A stretch of DNA of 64,000 bases from Desulfovibrionales bacterium (GCA_012729655.1 JAAYCS010000189.1:1-64000); one strand, 5' to 3'. Shown: positions 15,280-26,502, counted from the stretch's first letter. The notes: generated by a model from the sequence alone, not told the origin. Numbers and translations: made by a program.

Positions 15280-18243
15280 TCATTGCTCCTCCAGACCCTC
15301 GTCAGGAAGGATAACGCCGCACGACGTCCGGCCATCCACCTTGATGAGCAGAGGTTTCGACAAACGAACGTGGACGACGTGTCCATTCCGGACCGCCCCG
15401 GCCCTCCCTTCCAGCCACTCCCAGTCAAATCGTTCCCCTTCTTTGCCGGAAACCATGATGTAGTTGATGCCCAATGTCGTAATATTATGAAAAAAATGAG
15501 ACCCTTGAGATGGTTCGACCCGCAACTGGGACACAGTGGTCTCGACAATGGCTGCCACCCCGCAGATGTCATTCCAGCCAACCGGTATGCCCAGCCAGCG
15601 GTCTGAAGAACCCCATCTTCCCGGTCCGACCAGGAGATACTTACGTCCCGCGGCCGTCAGACGGGCATTCATATCTGCAATCTCCCGTGCAATCTCGACC
15701 GTTCGGTCCACGGCGAATGTTTCAGGAGACACAAAAACAATGTCGCTCACATCACTTTTTTCCGCATTGCCCAGCGCATGGGAGGAAATACAGAAAGCCT
15801 TCTCCCGGTCCGGGCCCGTGATTGTCACCCGATGCATCGCGGCCCGGGCGGTCATGGGACGAAGCTGCAAAAGGGAAAAATTCGGCTTGCGGGTCTTGTC
15901 CTTATAGAGATTGCAGGCGAATTCCAATTCCACCGGGCAGCCCATGGCCCCTTCGGCGACGGCCAACAGGTCGCACAGGATCTCGGCCAGGGGCAAGGTT
16001 CTGTGTTTCAGGACCTGGGCAAAGAGGAGAACCCGTTGGCCAGGGATGGAGGTTGTATCCCGGATGCGCCTTTCTTCCGCCAGAAATGTCGATGACACGA
16101 GATCCAATGGCCCATCCCCTGCCGCCTCTACGATGTTCCGCCGTGAAAGGAGGAAATCCGTGTCCGGCCAGGGCCGGCCATGCAGCGGAAGACTGTAAAA
16201 ATCGGTTTGGGTCGTACGCAAGGCCAGTTCCACTGTCAGACACTGGGGCAGAACATGGGGATGCCTGGGCGAAAAGCGCAGCGCCTGACCGCCATCAACC
16301 ACTGTCTTCCCCAGACCCATGGCGATGGTGGCCACTCCATCCTCGGGCTTGATGCGCCCGGAAGGATAATAGTTGTAGGACTGGGCTACCCCGGAAATAG
16401 CCGGGTACAAATACCCCCCATATTCCTCACCCACGACCTGCTGGATGAGCACGCCCATCTTTTCCTCTTCGGTGCGCAGGCTGACACGGCGGGAAAACGT
16501 CTTGGGGGCTTGAAAAAAGGTCGAGGCATAGACATGTTTGATGGCCAGAAGGAGTTCCTGCAACCTGATTTGAAGATCTGGGTTGTTGTTGGGAAGCATC
16601 ACGGTCGAATAGAGACCAGCGTAGGCCTGGAACTGGGCGTCTTCCAGCAGGCTCGACGAGCGCACCGCCAACGGGCGCTGGACATGGGTGAGATAGGACC
16701 CGAGCTGCTGCCTCAGGCGTCTGGAAAAACTGCCCTTCCCGAACTGGACCAACACCTCTTTGTCGGAGACGTCCATGCGGGAAAAACTCTTCAGACCGTT
16801 TCGCTTCAGAAAGCCATCAAAGCATTCGGTGGCCAAAGCCAGGGTCTTGGGCATGACAAAATCAACCTGCGGGTATTTGTCCCGCAGAGCCGGCAGCCGG
16901 CTCATGAGGGAGTAGAGAAATGCCAGACCCCGCCCCTTTCCTCCCAGTGACCCTTCGCCAATTTTGAAAAAATCTGTGGCCGGATCGAAATCTCCAGGGC
17001 TGAAGCTGGCGATGATTCCCCGCTGGCGCAGTTCCCGGCGGGCGCGGATCATCTCTGCAAGACTGCCTCGCAGCTGCTCAGGCGAGGAGAAATCCTGCTC
17101 TGTCATGGGGCGAAGCCGTTCAGCCAGCTCGAATTCGGTGCGGGCGTAGAACCAGCGTGAAAAATCATTGAGCCGGGCGTGGCGGATGAGTACCTCCGCC
17201 TGGACGGCCTGCAACCTCTCCTCCAGGGCGAAGAGATTCCCGGCCCGGACAATCTCCTCCCCATCCGCCCGCCGGAAGATGAATTCGCCGAACCCCAACC
17301 GCTCCAGCACGAAACGCCGGACCTCAGCCAGAAGGGTGGGGGCATTCTTGTCCACGAAGGTGGCGGATATGTCCTCTGCGCGACGTTTGTTTTCGGGCTC
17401 GCTGCTCATCAGAAGCAGCGGGATGTCGAAGCGTTTGGTCCCGACCGTGCGCAACAGATCCACTCCTGCCTCCGGATCGAGCTCTCCCCTTCGAGGCAAA
17501 CACGCGTCCGAAAGCATACCAAGGACAAATGGTTCGTACTTCTCGAACAGGGCCAAAGCCTCTTCATAGGTGCGGGCCAGCAGAATCTTGGGCCTGCAGC
17601 GCATGGTCAGCAGGCGGTGTTCCTGGTTGAGGCCTTCCCGGATGACGTCCTGGGTCTGGACCACCAGTTCCCGGTACAGGGCGGGAAGCAGGCTGGACAG
17701 ATAGACCGGCGAATCCTCGACCACGATAATGACCCTGACACCCACCGCCTTGGTGTCGAAATCCGCATTCATGAAATCTTCCGCGTATTTAACCAGGGCC
17801 ACCAGCAAATCCGCATTCCCGGTCCAGACAAAATGCTGGTCAATGCCTTCGACCTGACGGTCATGGGTCTCAGTGATCTCGCGGTGGGCCAGAAGATAGA
17901 CAGGGATACCCAGGTTGAGGCCTTTGATCCGCCGGGCCAACCCCATCGACTCACCTCCGGTCATCTGCGGGATGAGGATGATCAACTCGAAAGGGCGGTT
18001 GGCAAGGCAATCCAGGGCCTCTTCAGCGCTGGACGCCCAGGTCAGGCGCGGCGGACGGCTCAGGTTCAAACCGCGGTATTCGGACACGATGCGTTCAGAC
18101 AGCTTACAGTCCTCCTCCATGACCCAAGCATCGTACGCCGTGGACACGAGGAGGATGTTCTGGACCTTACGGGCCATGAGATCATGAAATTTCCGGAATT
18201 CGGAGTCTTGGGCCACGGGATTCAGGACCGAGGTGCAGGGCAT
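15280..18243 (-). CDS. PEP/pyruvate-binding ATP-grasp protein with N-terminal receiver-like domains
   Basis: The product has about 987 residues. The ATG at 18243 has a GGAG site; an ATG 36 nt upstream has none. Two response-regulator-like domains come first. One is around residues 25-150 (ELIILIPQMTGGES). The second is around 170-320 (VIIVVEDSPVYLSSLLPAL, then GMLSDACLPRRGE). A PEP-synthase/PPDK N-terminal ATP-grasp domain follows, seen as GEGSLGGKGRGLAFL, RPLAVRSSSLLEDAQ and AGLYSTVMLPNN. I see neither the phosphohistidine swivel motif nor the PEP barrel of true PEP synthase, so full PEP-synthase chemistry is unlikely. It may be a regulatory or partial-reaction protein. It is divergent from an ADP-forming acyl-CoA synthetase gene. 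Confidence 0.75.
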   Translation of the reverse strand: MPCTSVLNPVAQDSEFRKFHDLMARKVQNILLVSTAYDAWVMEEDCKLSERIVSEYRGLNLSRPPRLTWASSAEEALDCLANRPFELIILIPQMTGGESMGLARRIKGLNLGIPVYLLAHREITETHDRQVEGIDQHFVWTGNADLLVALVKYAEDFMNADFDTKAVGVRVIIVVEDSPVYLSSLLPALYRELVVQTQDVIREGLNQEHRLLTMRCRPKILLARTYEEALALFEKYEPFVLGMLSDACLPRRGELDPEAGVDLLRTVGTKRFDIPLLLMSSEPENKRRAEDISATFVDKNAPTLLAEVRRFVLERLGFGEFIFRRADGEEIVRAGNLFALEERLQAVQAEVLIRHARLNDFSRWFYARTEFELAERLRPMTEQDFSSPEQLRGSLAEMIRARRELRQRGIIASFSPGDFDPATDFFKIGEGSLGGKGRGLAFLYSLMSRLPALRDKYPQVDFVMPKTLALATECFDGFLKRNGLKSFSRMDVSDKEVLVQFGKGSFSRRLRQQLGSYLTHVQRPLAVRSSSLLEDAQFQAYAGLYSTVMLPNNNPDLQIRLQELLLAIKHVYASTFFQAPKTFSRRVSLRTEEEKMGVLIQQVVGEEYGGYLYPAISGVAQSYNYYPSGRIKPEDGVATIAMGLGKTVVDGGQALRFSPRHPHVLPQCLTVELALRTTQTDFYSLPLHGRPWPDTDFLLSRRNIVEAAGDGPLDLVSSTFLAEERRIRDTTSIPGQRVLLFAQVLKHRTLPLAEILCDLLAVAEGAMGCPVELEFACNLYKDKTRKPNFSLLQLRPMTARAAMHRVTITGPDREKAFCISSHALGNAEKSDVSDIVFVSPETFAVDRTVEIAREIADMNARLTAAGRKYLLVGPGRWGSSDRWLGIPVGWNDICGVAAIVETTVSQLRVEPSQGSHFFHNITTLGINYIMVSGKEGERFDWEWLEGRAGAVRNGHVVHVRLSKPLLIKVDGRTSCGVILPDEGLEEQ

Positions 18244-18430
18244 GGGCTTCTCCACGGGAAACGAAGGAGCGGAATGCATGCAGATCTACTGTAAGAGGCT
18301 GGTTCCCGCAACGCGTCTCATCCGCGCAGCAAGACAACGGGGCGACTGCGAAAAGCAGACCACCTCGGTCCTTGCCAAAAAAGGGACAGCCCTTCATGAT
18401 GATGCACAATACTCATCCAAGGAGAAGCGC

Positions 18431-20563
18431 ATGACCCCGCAGCAGCTCGATTTTGAACAGAGTCGCAACTTACTGAAGCAATATGATATTCCTGTCCTGG
18501 GTCGTGGGCTCCGAACTCTGGACCAGGCAGTGAAGGCAGCCCGGGCCATGGGCTTTCCCGTGGTCCTGAAGGCTGTTTCAAGCCAGATCCTCCATAAGAC
18601 CGACGTTGGCTGCGTATTCCTGAATATTTTCAGCGAGGCCGACCTGCGCGCGGCCCACGACCGTATGCTGGAGAATATCCGCGTGGCCGGATTCAATGAG
18701 CCGGAAGGGCTGCTGATTCAGCCCTTGGTCCGGCCAGGCCTGGAAATCCTCATCGGCGCCACACAGGATCCGAGTTTCGGTCCCATGACCATGGTCGGCT
18801 CGGGCGGCAGGCTGGTGGAGCTCCTTGCCGATGTCATGCCAGGCATCGGCGCGCTGAACGAGGATGACGTGCGCGGCATGCTGGCCAGAACCCAGGCCGG
18901 ACGCATCATGGACGGATTTCGGGGCCCCTCCCTGGACAAGAACGCAGTAATCCGGCTGGCCGTGAACGTTTCCCGCCTCATGAGCGAGCATCCAGAGGTT
19001 CACGAACTCGATCTGAACCCGATAATCGTCTATGAAGAAGGCTTTGCCCTGGTCGATGCCCGCGTCATTGTCGGCGACCCCGTGCATTATCCGAAACAAA
19101 CCGATGTTTCTCCGGGCAAAATGCGGAGCCTGGAAACCATTTTCAATCCCGGGTCCGTAGCCGTGTTCGGGGCTTCCAACACCGGGACTGTAGGCGGTAT
19201 CGTGCTCAAGAACTTGCGCCGCCGCTGCACGGTCTATCCCATCAACCCTCGTGTGACATCGCTGCAGGGGATGACCTGCTACCCTGATCTGGCCAGCCTG
19301 CCAGCGGTGCCGGATCTGGCCGTCTTCGTGGTCAATTCCGAAACCGTTGTGCGGGAATTCGAGAAATTCTGCCAGGCCGGAGGCAAGGGGGCCATTGTCA
19401 TCAGCGACGGATTCGCCGAATCAGGCCGCAGGGAACTGGAAGATCGACTGCGAGAACTGAGCCTCGCCCACGATGTGGCTTATATCGGCCCGAACTGCCT
19501 GGGGATCATCGACAATTTTTCCGGCGTGAACACCATGTTCATTCCCGACCACCGCACCGGAGTCATCCGAGAACAGAACGGTATTGGAATCATTTCACAG
19601 AGTGGCGGCATTGGTTTGGAATTGATGGAAATGCTCCATGCGGATCGGGTCGGCATGGGCAAATGGGTCTCCTGTGGCAACTCCAGCAGCGTCGGTGTGG
19701 CCGAAATCCTGGCCCACATGGATCAAGATCCGCGCATCAGTATCATCGCCATCTATCTTGAGGGGTTGTCCGAGGGTCTCAAACTCATGGAAGTGGGGAA
19801 AAAGGTCTCGGCCCAGAAGCCTGTCATCATCATCAAGGGTGGTTCCGGCGGGGGCCGCGAGGCGACCATGTCCCACACAGCCTCTCTGGCCGGTAGCCAC
19901 GAGGCCTTCCGGGCCTGCTGCTCCCAGGCTGGATTTTATCTCATAGAGGAGCTGACCGAGGACCCCAAGATCATGGTCAATGTCCTGTCCATCCTGACCA
20001 CGCAGCCCCCGGCCATGGGCAAGCGAACGGCCGTGGTCAGCGTGGGCGGAGGCGCGGCAGTACTGCTGGCGGACCAGATCACTGCCGAAGGCATGGAACT
20101 TGCCAACTTCGCCCCCCAAACCCGGCAACGGCTCCAAGACCTGTTGCGGGAGAACGTCAAGGCCGCCCGCCCTGACGATCTGGAACTCATGCTCGTCAAC
20201 ATTGGCAACAACCCCATGGACCTCTTCGGCAACTGCGACGACCGCCGCCTGATTCGTGCCCTGGAAATCATCGCCGACGACCCGAACACGGACGTGATCA
20301 TGGCCGCAGTGTACCTGCAGGTCCCCTACCTCTCAGAATATCTGCCAGAGCGGCTCGTGGAATTCCGACGCGCAACCCCAAAACCCTTCATTGTCTCTCC
20401 GCGCGGGCTGTCCACCCACATGGCCCGGTTTCGGGAAGCCCTCTATGCCCATCGTTTCCACACCTACACCGTGCCCATGGTCAAACCCCTGAACATGGCG
20501 CTCGACATCTGGGCCCGCTATGGCAGAGGCTTCATGAGCGAGTGTGAATTGCATGAGGAATGA
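18431..20563 (+). CDS. ADP-forming acetate/acyl-CoA synthetase (fused subunits)
   Basis: The 710-residue protein interconverts acyl-CoA + ADP + Pi with acid + CoA + ATP, allowing substrate-level phosphorylation or acid activation. The ATG at 18431 has GGAGAAG upstream. The ATP-grasp (beta-like) domain lies at the N-terminus (GFPVVLKAVSSQILHKTDVG and HELDLNPIIV). The CoA-binding domain follows from about residue 235 (NPGSVAVFGASN), then the succinyl-CoA-ligase-like domain (GIISQSGGIGLELMEM, and SHTASLAGSHEAFRA around the phosphohistidine loop). The substrate acid is not decidable from sequence alone. It shares a 187-nt divergent promoter region with the PEP-binding protein gene. Confidence 0.88.
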   Translation: MTPQQLDFEQSRNLLKQYDIPVLGRGLRTLDQAVKAARAMGFPVVLKAVSSQILHKTDVGCVFLNIFSEADLRAAHDRMLENIRVAGFNEPEGLLIQPLVRPGLEILIGATQDPSFGPMTMVGSGGRLVELLADVMPGIGALNEDDVRGMLARTQAGRIMDGFRGPSLDKNAVIRLAVNVSRLMSEHPEVHELDLNPIIVYEEGFALVDARVIVGDPVHYPKQTDVSPGKMRSLETIFNPGSVAVFGASNTGTVGGIVLKNLRRRCTVYPINPRVTSLQGMTCYPDLASLPAVPDLAVFVVNSETVVREFEKFCQAGGKGAIVISDGFAESGRRELEDRLRELSLAHDVAYIGPNCLGIIDNFSGVNTMFIPDHRTGVIREQNGIGIISQSGGIGLELMEMLHADRVGMGKWVSCGNSSSVGVAEILAHMDQDPRISIIAIYLEGLSEGLKLMEVGKKVSAQKPVIIIKGGSGGGREATMSHTASLAGSHEAFRACCSQAGFYLIEELTEDPKIMVNVLSILTTQPPAMGKRTAVVSVGGGAAVLLADQITAEGMELANFAPQTRQRLQDLLRENVKAARPDDLELMLVNIGNNPMDLFGNCDDRRLIRALEIIADDPNTDVIMAAVYLQVPYLSEYLPERLVEFRRATPKPFIVSPRGLSTHMARFREALYAHRFHTYTVPMVKPLNMALDIWARYGRGFMSECELHEE

Positions 20564-20578
20564 TCGGCCTCTGCACGA

Positions 20579-20615
20579 AAAAAGGCAGGACCTCCACCTG
20601 GAGATGACCTGCCTT
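20579..20615 (-). terminator. Intrinsic terminator after msrA
   Basis: AAGGCAGG pairs with CCTGCCTT, with an inner CTCC/GGAG pairing. On the minus strand a run of seven T follows. It lies just beyond the msrA stop codon and may also serve the convergent acyl-CoA synthetase gene. Confidence 0.8.
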
Positions 20616-20638
20616 GGGGGCCGTTGAACGGCTCGCCA

Positions 20639-21241
20639 TCAGGGGGTTTTATCAGACCCCGCCCCCTCGCCCCAGATCCGGTTCAGTTGCTGATCCCTCC
20701 CGCAGGCCTGGCGATAAAAATGGTATCTGATGGGATTCTTTTTGTAATAGTCCTGATGATAGTCCTCGGCAGGATAGAACGTGGTTTTGGGCAGGATCTC
20801 TGTCGCGATCTTCAGCCCCTTGACCCGGGCCAAACTTTCCATGGATGCGCGCGCCGTCCCCTCCTCTTCGGCTCCTGCAACAAACACTGCAGAACGGTAC
20901 TGCGGACCGCGGTCACAGAACTGCCCTCCACCGTCTGTGGGGTCGATATTTCGCCAGAACACGTCCAGCAGGCCCGCAAAATCGACCTTCTGCGGATCAT
21001 AGACCACCCGGATCGCCTCCACATGTCCGCTGGTTCCGGAGGAGACAATCTCGTAAGTGGGGTTGGGCACAGAACCCCCTGTGTAGCCGACTTCGGTTTC
21101 GAGTACTCCGGGCAGGGCGTCAAAAGGCAATTCCAAACACCAGAAACATCCGCCCGCAAAAACGGCTTCCCTGGTTTGTGCGCTCATACTCCCTCCTGAC
21201 AACACAACAACCATAACAGCTGCAAAGAAAACCGCGCGCAT
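20639..21241 (-). CDS. msrA: Peptide methionine-(S)-S-oxide reductase MsrA, exported
   Basis: The 200-residue enzyme reduces methionine-S-sulfoxide in proteins. The active-site motif GGCFWC is at about residues 30-35, followed by VGYTGG, PTYEIVSSGTSGHVEAI and the glutamate-containing AEDYHQDYY. An N-terminal signal-like segment (AVFFAAVMVVVLSGGSMSAQ) suggests export, so it would repair periplasmic or membrane proteins. Resolving Cys candidates are C109 and a near-C-terminal C179. A lipoprotein gene ends 9 nt upstream on the same strand, so the two are probably co-transcribed. Confidence 0.93.
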   Translation of the reverse strand: MRAVFFAAVMVVVLSGGSMSAQTREAVFAGGCFWCLELPFDALPGVLETEVGYTGGSVPNPTYEIVSSGTSGHVEAIRVVYDPQKVDFAGLLDVFWRNIDPTDGGGQFCDRGPQYRSAVFVAGAEEEGTARASMESLARVKGLKIATEILPKTTFYPAEDYHQDYYKKNPIRYHFYRQACGRDQQLNRIWGEGAGSDKTP

Positions 21242-21250
21242 CGCCTCTCC

Positions 21251-21721
21251 TTATTTGACAGCCCCGGAATCCCAGAGTGTCCCCTTGGAGGTGAAGGGCA
21301 TCTGCCCCGCGCGAAGGCCACTGAGGAACAGCACCCCGTCCATGTCGTAGGCCAGCTTGCCCTGACCGCCCTTCAGGCTGATGATCTGCCGCAGAACATC
21401 GAAAGTCGAGACGGTCGCTTCGACCTTTATTTCCGCTTCACCAAGACCCTCCACCGAGCCGTTTTCCTTGGATACGGCCGGAAGCAAATCCATGTCGTTG
21501 AAACGGGTGTTCACCTTGCAACCGCTCCAGGAAAGGGCGAATTCGTTGGGGTTGGTCACCCGCAAGGTCAGGCGCAAACGCTGTTCGAAAAGGGAGCTCC
21601 CGGCAGGCATGATATTGACAAGGCGCACAGTGGGTGGTTCCACAGGTCGTCCCAGATGCGCGCATCCGGACAGAACAACAAAAAACACCCCGCACAGCAA
21701 CAGCTGCATGACTCGTCGCAT
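21251..21721 (-). CDS. LEA type-2 family lipoprotein
   Basis: The ATG at 21721 has GGAGGG five nt upstream and starts a lipoprotein signal peptide with lipobox LSGC. The mature part of about 135 residues matches the LEA14/WHy domain pattern (LRLTLRVTNPNEFALSWSGCKV, then IKVEATVSTFDVLRQI), an Ig-like beta-sandwich associated with stress. It ends 9 nt before msrA, so the pair may form a cell-envelope stress operon. The exact function is unknown. Confidence 0.8.
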   Translation of the reverse strand: MRRVMQLLLCGVFFVVLSGCAHLGRPVEPPTVRLVNIMPAGSSLFEQRLRLTLRVTNPNEFALSWSGCKVNTRFNDMDLLPAVSKENGSVEGLGEAEIKVEATVSTFDVLRQIISLKGGQGKLAYDMDGVLFLSGLRAGQMPFTSKGTLWDSGAVK

Positions 21722-21750
21722 CCGTCCCTCCGTCTGCATTCACGTGACGT

Positions 21751-22023
21751 TTATCTGGCTTCCCAGACAGGATATGACCCCGGCAACTGCTCATCGGTCA
21801 GTTGCCACCTCTCGCCGTCATCAGTCCGCACCAACCCGGCGTATTTGAGCTCAATATTACTTGGTCCACTGGCAATCCACCCGTTGCCGCCCAGGGCTTC
21901 CAAGGCCTCGTCCTTATCCGGATATTCCAGGGCGGATACATAACAGACTTTCTGACCAGCGTTCTCAATGCAGTGTGGTTCGAAATAGCGCATGAAGTGC
22001 AAGAGTGTATTCATATTTTTCAT
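21751..22023 (-). CDS. Small protein of unknown function
   Basis: The ATG at 22023 follows an excellent ribosome site (GGAGGAAACACTC), giving a 90-residue soluble protein. Its readable features are RYFEPHCIENAGQKVCYVSALEYPDKDEALEALGG and a C-terminal LKYAGLVRTDDGERWQL. The last segment resembles the end of small Desulfovibrio hypothetical proteins that I cannot name. No signal peptide or membrane helix is seen. It lies 29 nt upstream of the LEA-type lipoprotein gene on the same strand and may belong to the same operon. Confidence 0.7.
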   Translation of the reverse strand: MKNMNTLLHFMRYFEPHCIENAGQKVCYVSALEYPDKDEALEALGGNGWIASGPSNIELKYAGLVRTDDGERWQLTDEQLPGSYPVWEAR

Positions 22024-22413
22024 GAGTGTTTCCTCCTGAAATACTTTCTCTCTTTCTCTTTGACAGCTACTAATCACTGCAGGCCGAATGACAAACAAAA
22101 AATTGGCTCCTGCCCTCAAATTCCAGCCTCACGAGCCATGAACCTGCACATTTTGTCGTATCGATCCGGAGTTGCCTGACTTGTTACGCGTGGCCCGGCG
22201 ACTGTCCTTTCGAAAGTTCGGCAGCATCCATGACCATCCATGCCACCGCTCCAAGGCGGGGAGTACAACCTGATGCCTGTTTCCCGATAGACGAGGAAAG
22301 ATATCAACCAAGGTCAGCCTTCTATGGCCAGATTTTGCCCCATCCGCACCATGTTGTCTTCCTGCGCTCCAGTGCATATCATTATATAGTTTGCAATTCC
22401 AAGGAGGTTTGCC
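22024..22413. other. Gene-free stretch between divergent small genes
   Basis: Contains the 5' regions of the leftward 90-residue gene and of the rightward 62-residue gene. An AT-rich patch at about 22378-22394 (ATCATTATATAG) could hold the -10 region of the latter. I see no further gene or repeat here. Confidence 0.5.
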
Positions 22414-22602
22414 ATGTCGGAAAAACAAATGCAGAAGCTGCCCCTGGCCGGAGACAACAAAAAGAAGCTCACCGGTCGAAAATGCAAAGAATTAGACGGC
22501 CAATCTGCCGCCATGCTTGAGTCGAACGAAGTGAAGGCCATCTCCGGGGATGGCGAGGAATGGTGGTGCCCCAACCCAGAGTGTAAAATTGTCGATAAAT
22601 AG
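22414..22602 (+). CDS. Small hydrophilic protein with C-terminal CPNPEC motif
   Basis: A 62-residue lysine-rich frame with a strong ribosome site (AAGGAGG, 7 nt before the ATG). The C-terminus reads EWWCPNPECKIVDK, so two Cys lie in a CX4C arrangement that could bind a metal or cycle redox. I do not recognise the family. It stands alone, separated from groEL by a bidirectional terminator. The good initiation signal and the compact ending in a defined motif support a real gene, but no homologue could be checked. Confidence 0.6.
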   Translation: MSEKQMQKLPLAGDNKKKLTGRKCKELDGQSAAMLESNEVKAISGDGEEWWCPNPECKIVDK

Positions 22603-22727
22603 ATCTGGGCCTATTCCTCCAGGTGCCAGACTGCTAACTCAAGACCGGATATCTGGGAGAGGGTGTCTGTGACGGCGCGAGGTCCTGTGCCTGCGGTTGA
22701 GATATTCTCAGCCCGGACCCAAGAAAT

Positions 22728-22755
22728 GAAAAAGGCCGGAAAGCCGGCCTTTTTC
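22728..22755. terminator. Terminator after groEL
   Basis: GAAAAAGGCCGG pairs with CCGGCCTTTTTC around an AAAG loop, with T-runs on both strands. It lies 19 nt beyond the groEL stop codon. Confidence 0.9.
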
Positions 22756-22774
22756 ATCTGTGTGAAAGGGGGGA

Positions 22775-24424
<1,650 letters not shown>

Positions 24425-24430
24425 TTAAAT

Positions 24431-24721
24431 TTAGGCTTCGATTACAGCAAGAATGTCGTCTTCGCGCATGATGAGCATTTCATCGCCGTCGATCTTCACT
24501 TCGGTTCCTGCATACTTGTTGAAGATGACCTTGTCGCCAACCTTCACGTTCATCGCGATCAGCTTTCCGTCATCCGCGGTCTTGCCGGGACCGGCGGCAA
24601 CGACTTCACCCTTGATGGGCTTTTCCTTTGCGGAATCGGGAATGATGATGCCACCCTTGGTGACCTGTTCCTCGTCGAGACGCTTGACCAGAATACGGTC
24701 GTGCAGAGGTCTGAGCTTCAT
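24431..24721 (-). CDS. groS: Co-chaperonin GroES (10 kDa)
   Basis: The 96-residue lid protein of the chaperonin begins [17 protein letters not shown] and contains the mobile loop around [19 protein letters not shown], which docks onto GroEL. The roof and core segments VVAAGPGK and [17 protein letters not shown] are standard. It is the first gene of the groES-groEL operon. Heat-shock control by HrcA is expected from the CIRCE element 49 nt upstream. Confidence 0.98.
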   Translation of the reverse strand: MKLRPLHDRILVKRLDEEQVTKGGIIIPDSAKEKPIKGEVVAAGPGKTADDGKLIAMNVKVGDKVIFNKYAGTEVKIDGDEMLIMREDDILAVIEA

Positions 24722-24769
24722 GTTTTTCCTCCAAGATGTTTAAGAATTTCTTCCGTATAGGTACTATTC

Positions 24770-24796
24770 TTGGCACTTCGACCTTGAGAGTGCCAA
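24770..24796 (-). promoter_or_regulatory. CIRCE operator (HrcA site) of groESL
   Basis: TTGGCACTT-N9-GAGTGCCAA, the 9-9-9 architecture of the CIRCE element (consensus TTAGCACTC-N9-GAGTGCTAA) with G/C substitutions. It lies 49 bp upstream of groS. HrcA repression is inferred from this family-specific site. Confidence 0.88.
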
Positions 24797-25006
24797 CGTA
24801 CAAGGCTGGAAATCCGACTCCAGCCCGCACAAGACAGAGGCCCAATTAATCCCTGGCAAAGGGAAGTCAAGGGAAGAAACGAAAAAAAATCACGTCACGC
24901 AGAATCACCTGCTTGTGGTCCAGCCCGAGGCAGGCTATTCATTTCGCCGCAAAACCACATCCGCCGAACACTGAGGCGGCCTCGAAACCACGACAAGGAC
25001 CTCTCC

Positions 25007-26281
25007 ATGCTGGACATCAAATTTGTTCGTTCCAATACCCATGACGTACGCGACGCCCTGCGCAAGCGGCGCAGCTCGCTCGATCTGGACCAGTTTCTGG
25101 CCATCGATCAGAAGCGCCGTGACCTGCTCCTGGAAGTTGAGGACTTGAAGGCCAACCGCAACCAGGCCTCGGGAGAAATCAGCCGCAGAAAAAAGACCGG
25201 GGAAAGCGCTGACGATCTGCTGGAGGAACTCGGCGCCATGGCTACTCGGATCAAGGCGTTGGACGAGAAGCTCAAGGACATCGACGAGCAGACCCTGGAA
25301 TGGATCATGTCCATCCCCAATGTGCCGCACCCGTCGGTCCCCGAAGGGAACGATGAAAGCAGCAATGTGCAGGTCAAGATGTGGGGTCAGAAACCTGCCT
25401 TCGATTTTCAGCCCAAAGAGCACTGGGAACTGGGGACGGCCCTGGGCGGACTCGACTTCGAAACCGCAGCCAAGATCACGGGCAGCCGGTTCGTCATCCT
25501 CAAGGGCTGGGCTGCACGCATGGAACGGGCCCTCATCAGCTTTATGCTCGATGTGCAGACGCGGGAAAACGGGTATAATGAAGTTATGCCCCCGGTCATT
25601 GTCAACCGCGAAAGCCTCATGGGTACGGGCCAGTTGCCCAAATTTGAAGAAGACCTCTTCCATCTCGAAAACACGAACTACTACCTCATCCCCACGGCCG
25701 AGGTGCCGGTCACAAACATCTACCGGGACGAGACCCTGGCCGAAAGCCAACTGCCCGTGACCATCTGCGCCTTCACCCCGTGCTTCCGGTCCGAAGCAGG
25801 TTCCTACGGCAAGGACACCAAGGGCATGATCCGCCAGCACCAATTCGACAAGGTCGAATTGGTGCGCTTTGTTCACCCGGACTCCTCCTATGCCGAACTG
25901 GAAAAACTCCTGGGCCATGCCGAAAGCATCCTGCAGAAGCTGGGTCTGCACTACCGGGTGGTCACCCTGTGCTCGGGGGATCTGGGCTTCTCCTCGGCCA
26001 AGACCTACGACATCGAGGTCTGGCTCCCTGGCCAAAACAAGTACAGGGAGATTTCATCCTGCTCCAATTTCGAGGATTTCCAGGCCCGTCGGGCCGGCAT
26101 CCGCTTCAAGCCTGCCGGAGCCAAGAAGAGCAGGCTGGTGCACACCCTGAACGGCTCGGGCCTGGCTGTTGGCCGGACCATGGTAGCAATCCTGGAAAAT
26201 TATCAGCAGGCTGACGGCTCCATCATCGTCCCTGAAATCTTGCGCCCCTATCTGGGCGGGCTGGAACGGATAGGGATGTGA
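25007..26281 (+). CDS. serS: Seryl-tRNA synthetase
   Basis: The 424-residue class II synthetase charges tRNA-Ser. The N-terminal helical arm (about residues 1-105) forms a coiled coil that binds the long variable arm of the tRNA; it is rich in K/R/E heptads such as [21 protein letters not shown]. Class II motif 2 is seen as [23 protein letters not shown], and motif 3 as [19 protein letters not shown]. The length is normal. A tRNA cluster begins 60 nt downstream with its own promoter. Confidence 0.97.
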   Translation: MLDIKFVRSNTHDVRDALRKRRSSLDLDQFLAIDQKRRDLLLEVEDLKANRNQASGEISRRKKTGESADDLLEELGAMATRIKALDEKLKDIDEQTLEWIMSIPNVPHPSVPEGNDESSNVQVKMWGQKPAFDFQPKEHWELGTALGGLDFETAAKITGSRFVILKGWAARMERALISFMLDVQTRENGYNEVMPPVIVNRESLMGTGQLPKFEEDLFHLENTNYYLIPTAEVPVTNIYRDETLAESQLPVTICAFTPCFRSEAGSYGKDTKGMIRQHQFDKVELVRFVHPDSSYAELEKLLGHAESILQKLGLHYRVVTLCSGDLGFSSAKTYDIEVWLPGQNKYREISSCSNFEDFQARRAGIRFKPAGAKKSRLVHTLNGSGLAVGRTMVAILENYQQADGSIIVPEILRPYLGGLERIGM

Positions 26282-26297
26282 AATCCTGTTTTCCGGC

Positions 26298-26325
26298 TTG
26301 ACAAGGAACGGCGGCCCCCTATAGA
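26298..26325 (+). promoter_or_regulatory. Promoter of the tRNA cluster
   Basis: TTGACA and TATAGA separated by 16 nt, ending 16 nt before the tRNA-Lys gene. The match to the sigma-70 consensus is strong, as expected for a stable RNA promoter. Confidence 0.8.
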
Positions 26326-26341
26326 AGCGTTTTCTCTTTCG

Positions 26342-26417
26342 GGGCCGTTAACTCAGACGGTAGAGTATCTGCCTTTTAAGCAGAGAGTCGAAGGTTCGAT
26401 CCCTTCACGGCCCACCA
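26342..26417 (+). tRNA. tRNA-Lys(UUU)
   Basis: A full cloverleaf with encoded CCA. Acceptor stem GGGCCGT/ACGGCCC, anticodon loop CTTTTAA (anticodon TTT), T arm GAAGG-TTCGATC-CCTTC. Confidence 0.97.
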
Positions 26418-26426
26418 AATACATGC

Positions 26427-26502
26427 GTCCCCATCGTCTAGTGGCCTAGGACGGCGGCCTCTCACGCCGCTAACAGGGGTTCAAACCCCCTTGGGGACGC
26501 CA
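26427..26502 (+). tRNA. tRNA-Glu(CUC)
   Basis: Acceptor stem GTCCCCA/TGGGGAC, discriminator G and encoded CCA. The anticodon stem GCGGC/GCCGC carries loop CTCTCAC (anticodon CTC). It is second in a three-gene tRNA cluster. Confidence 0.96.
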
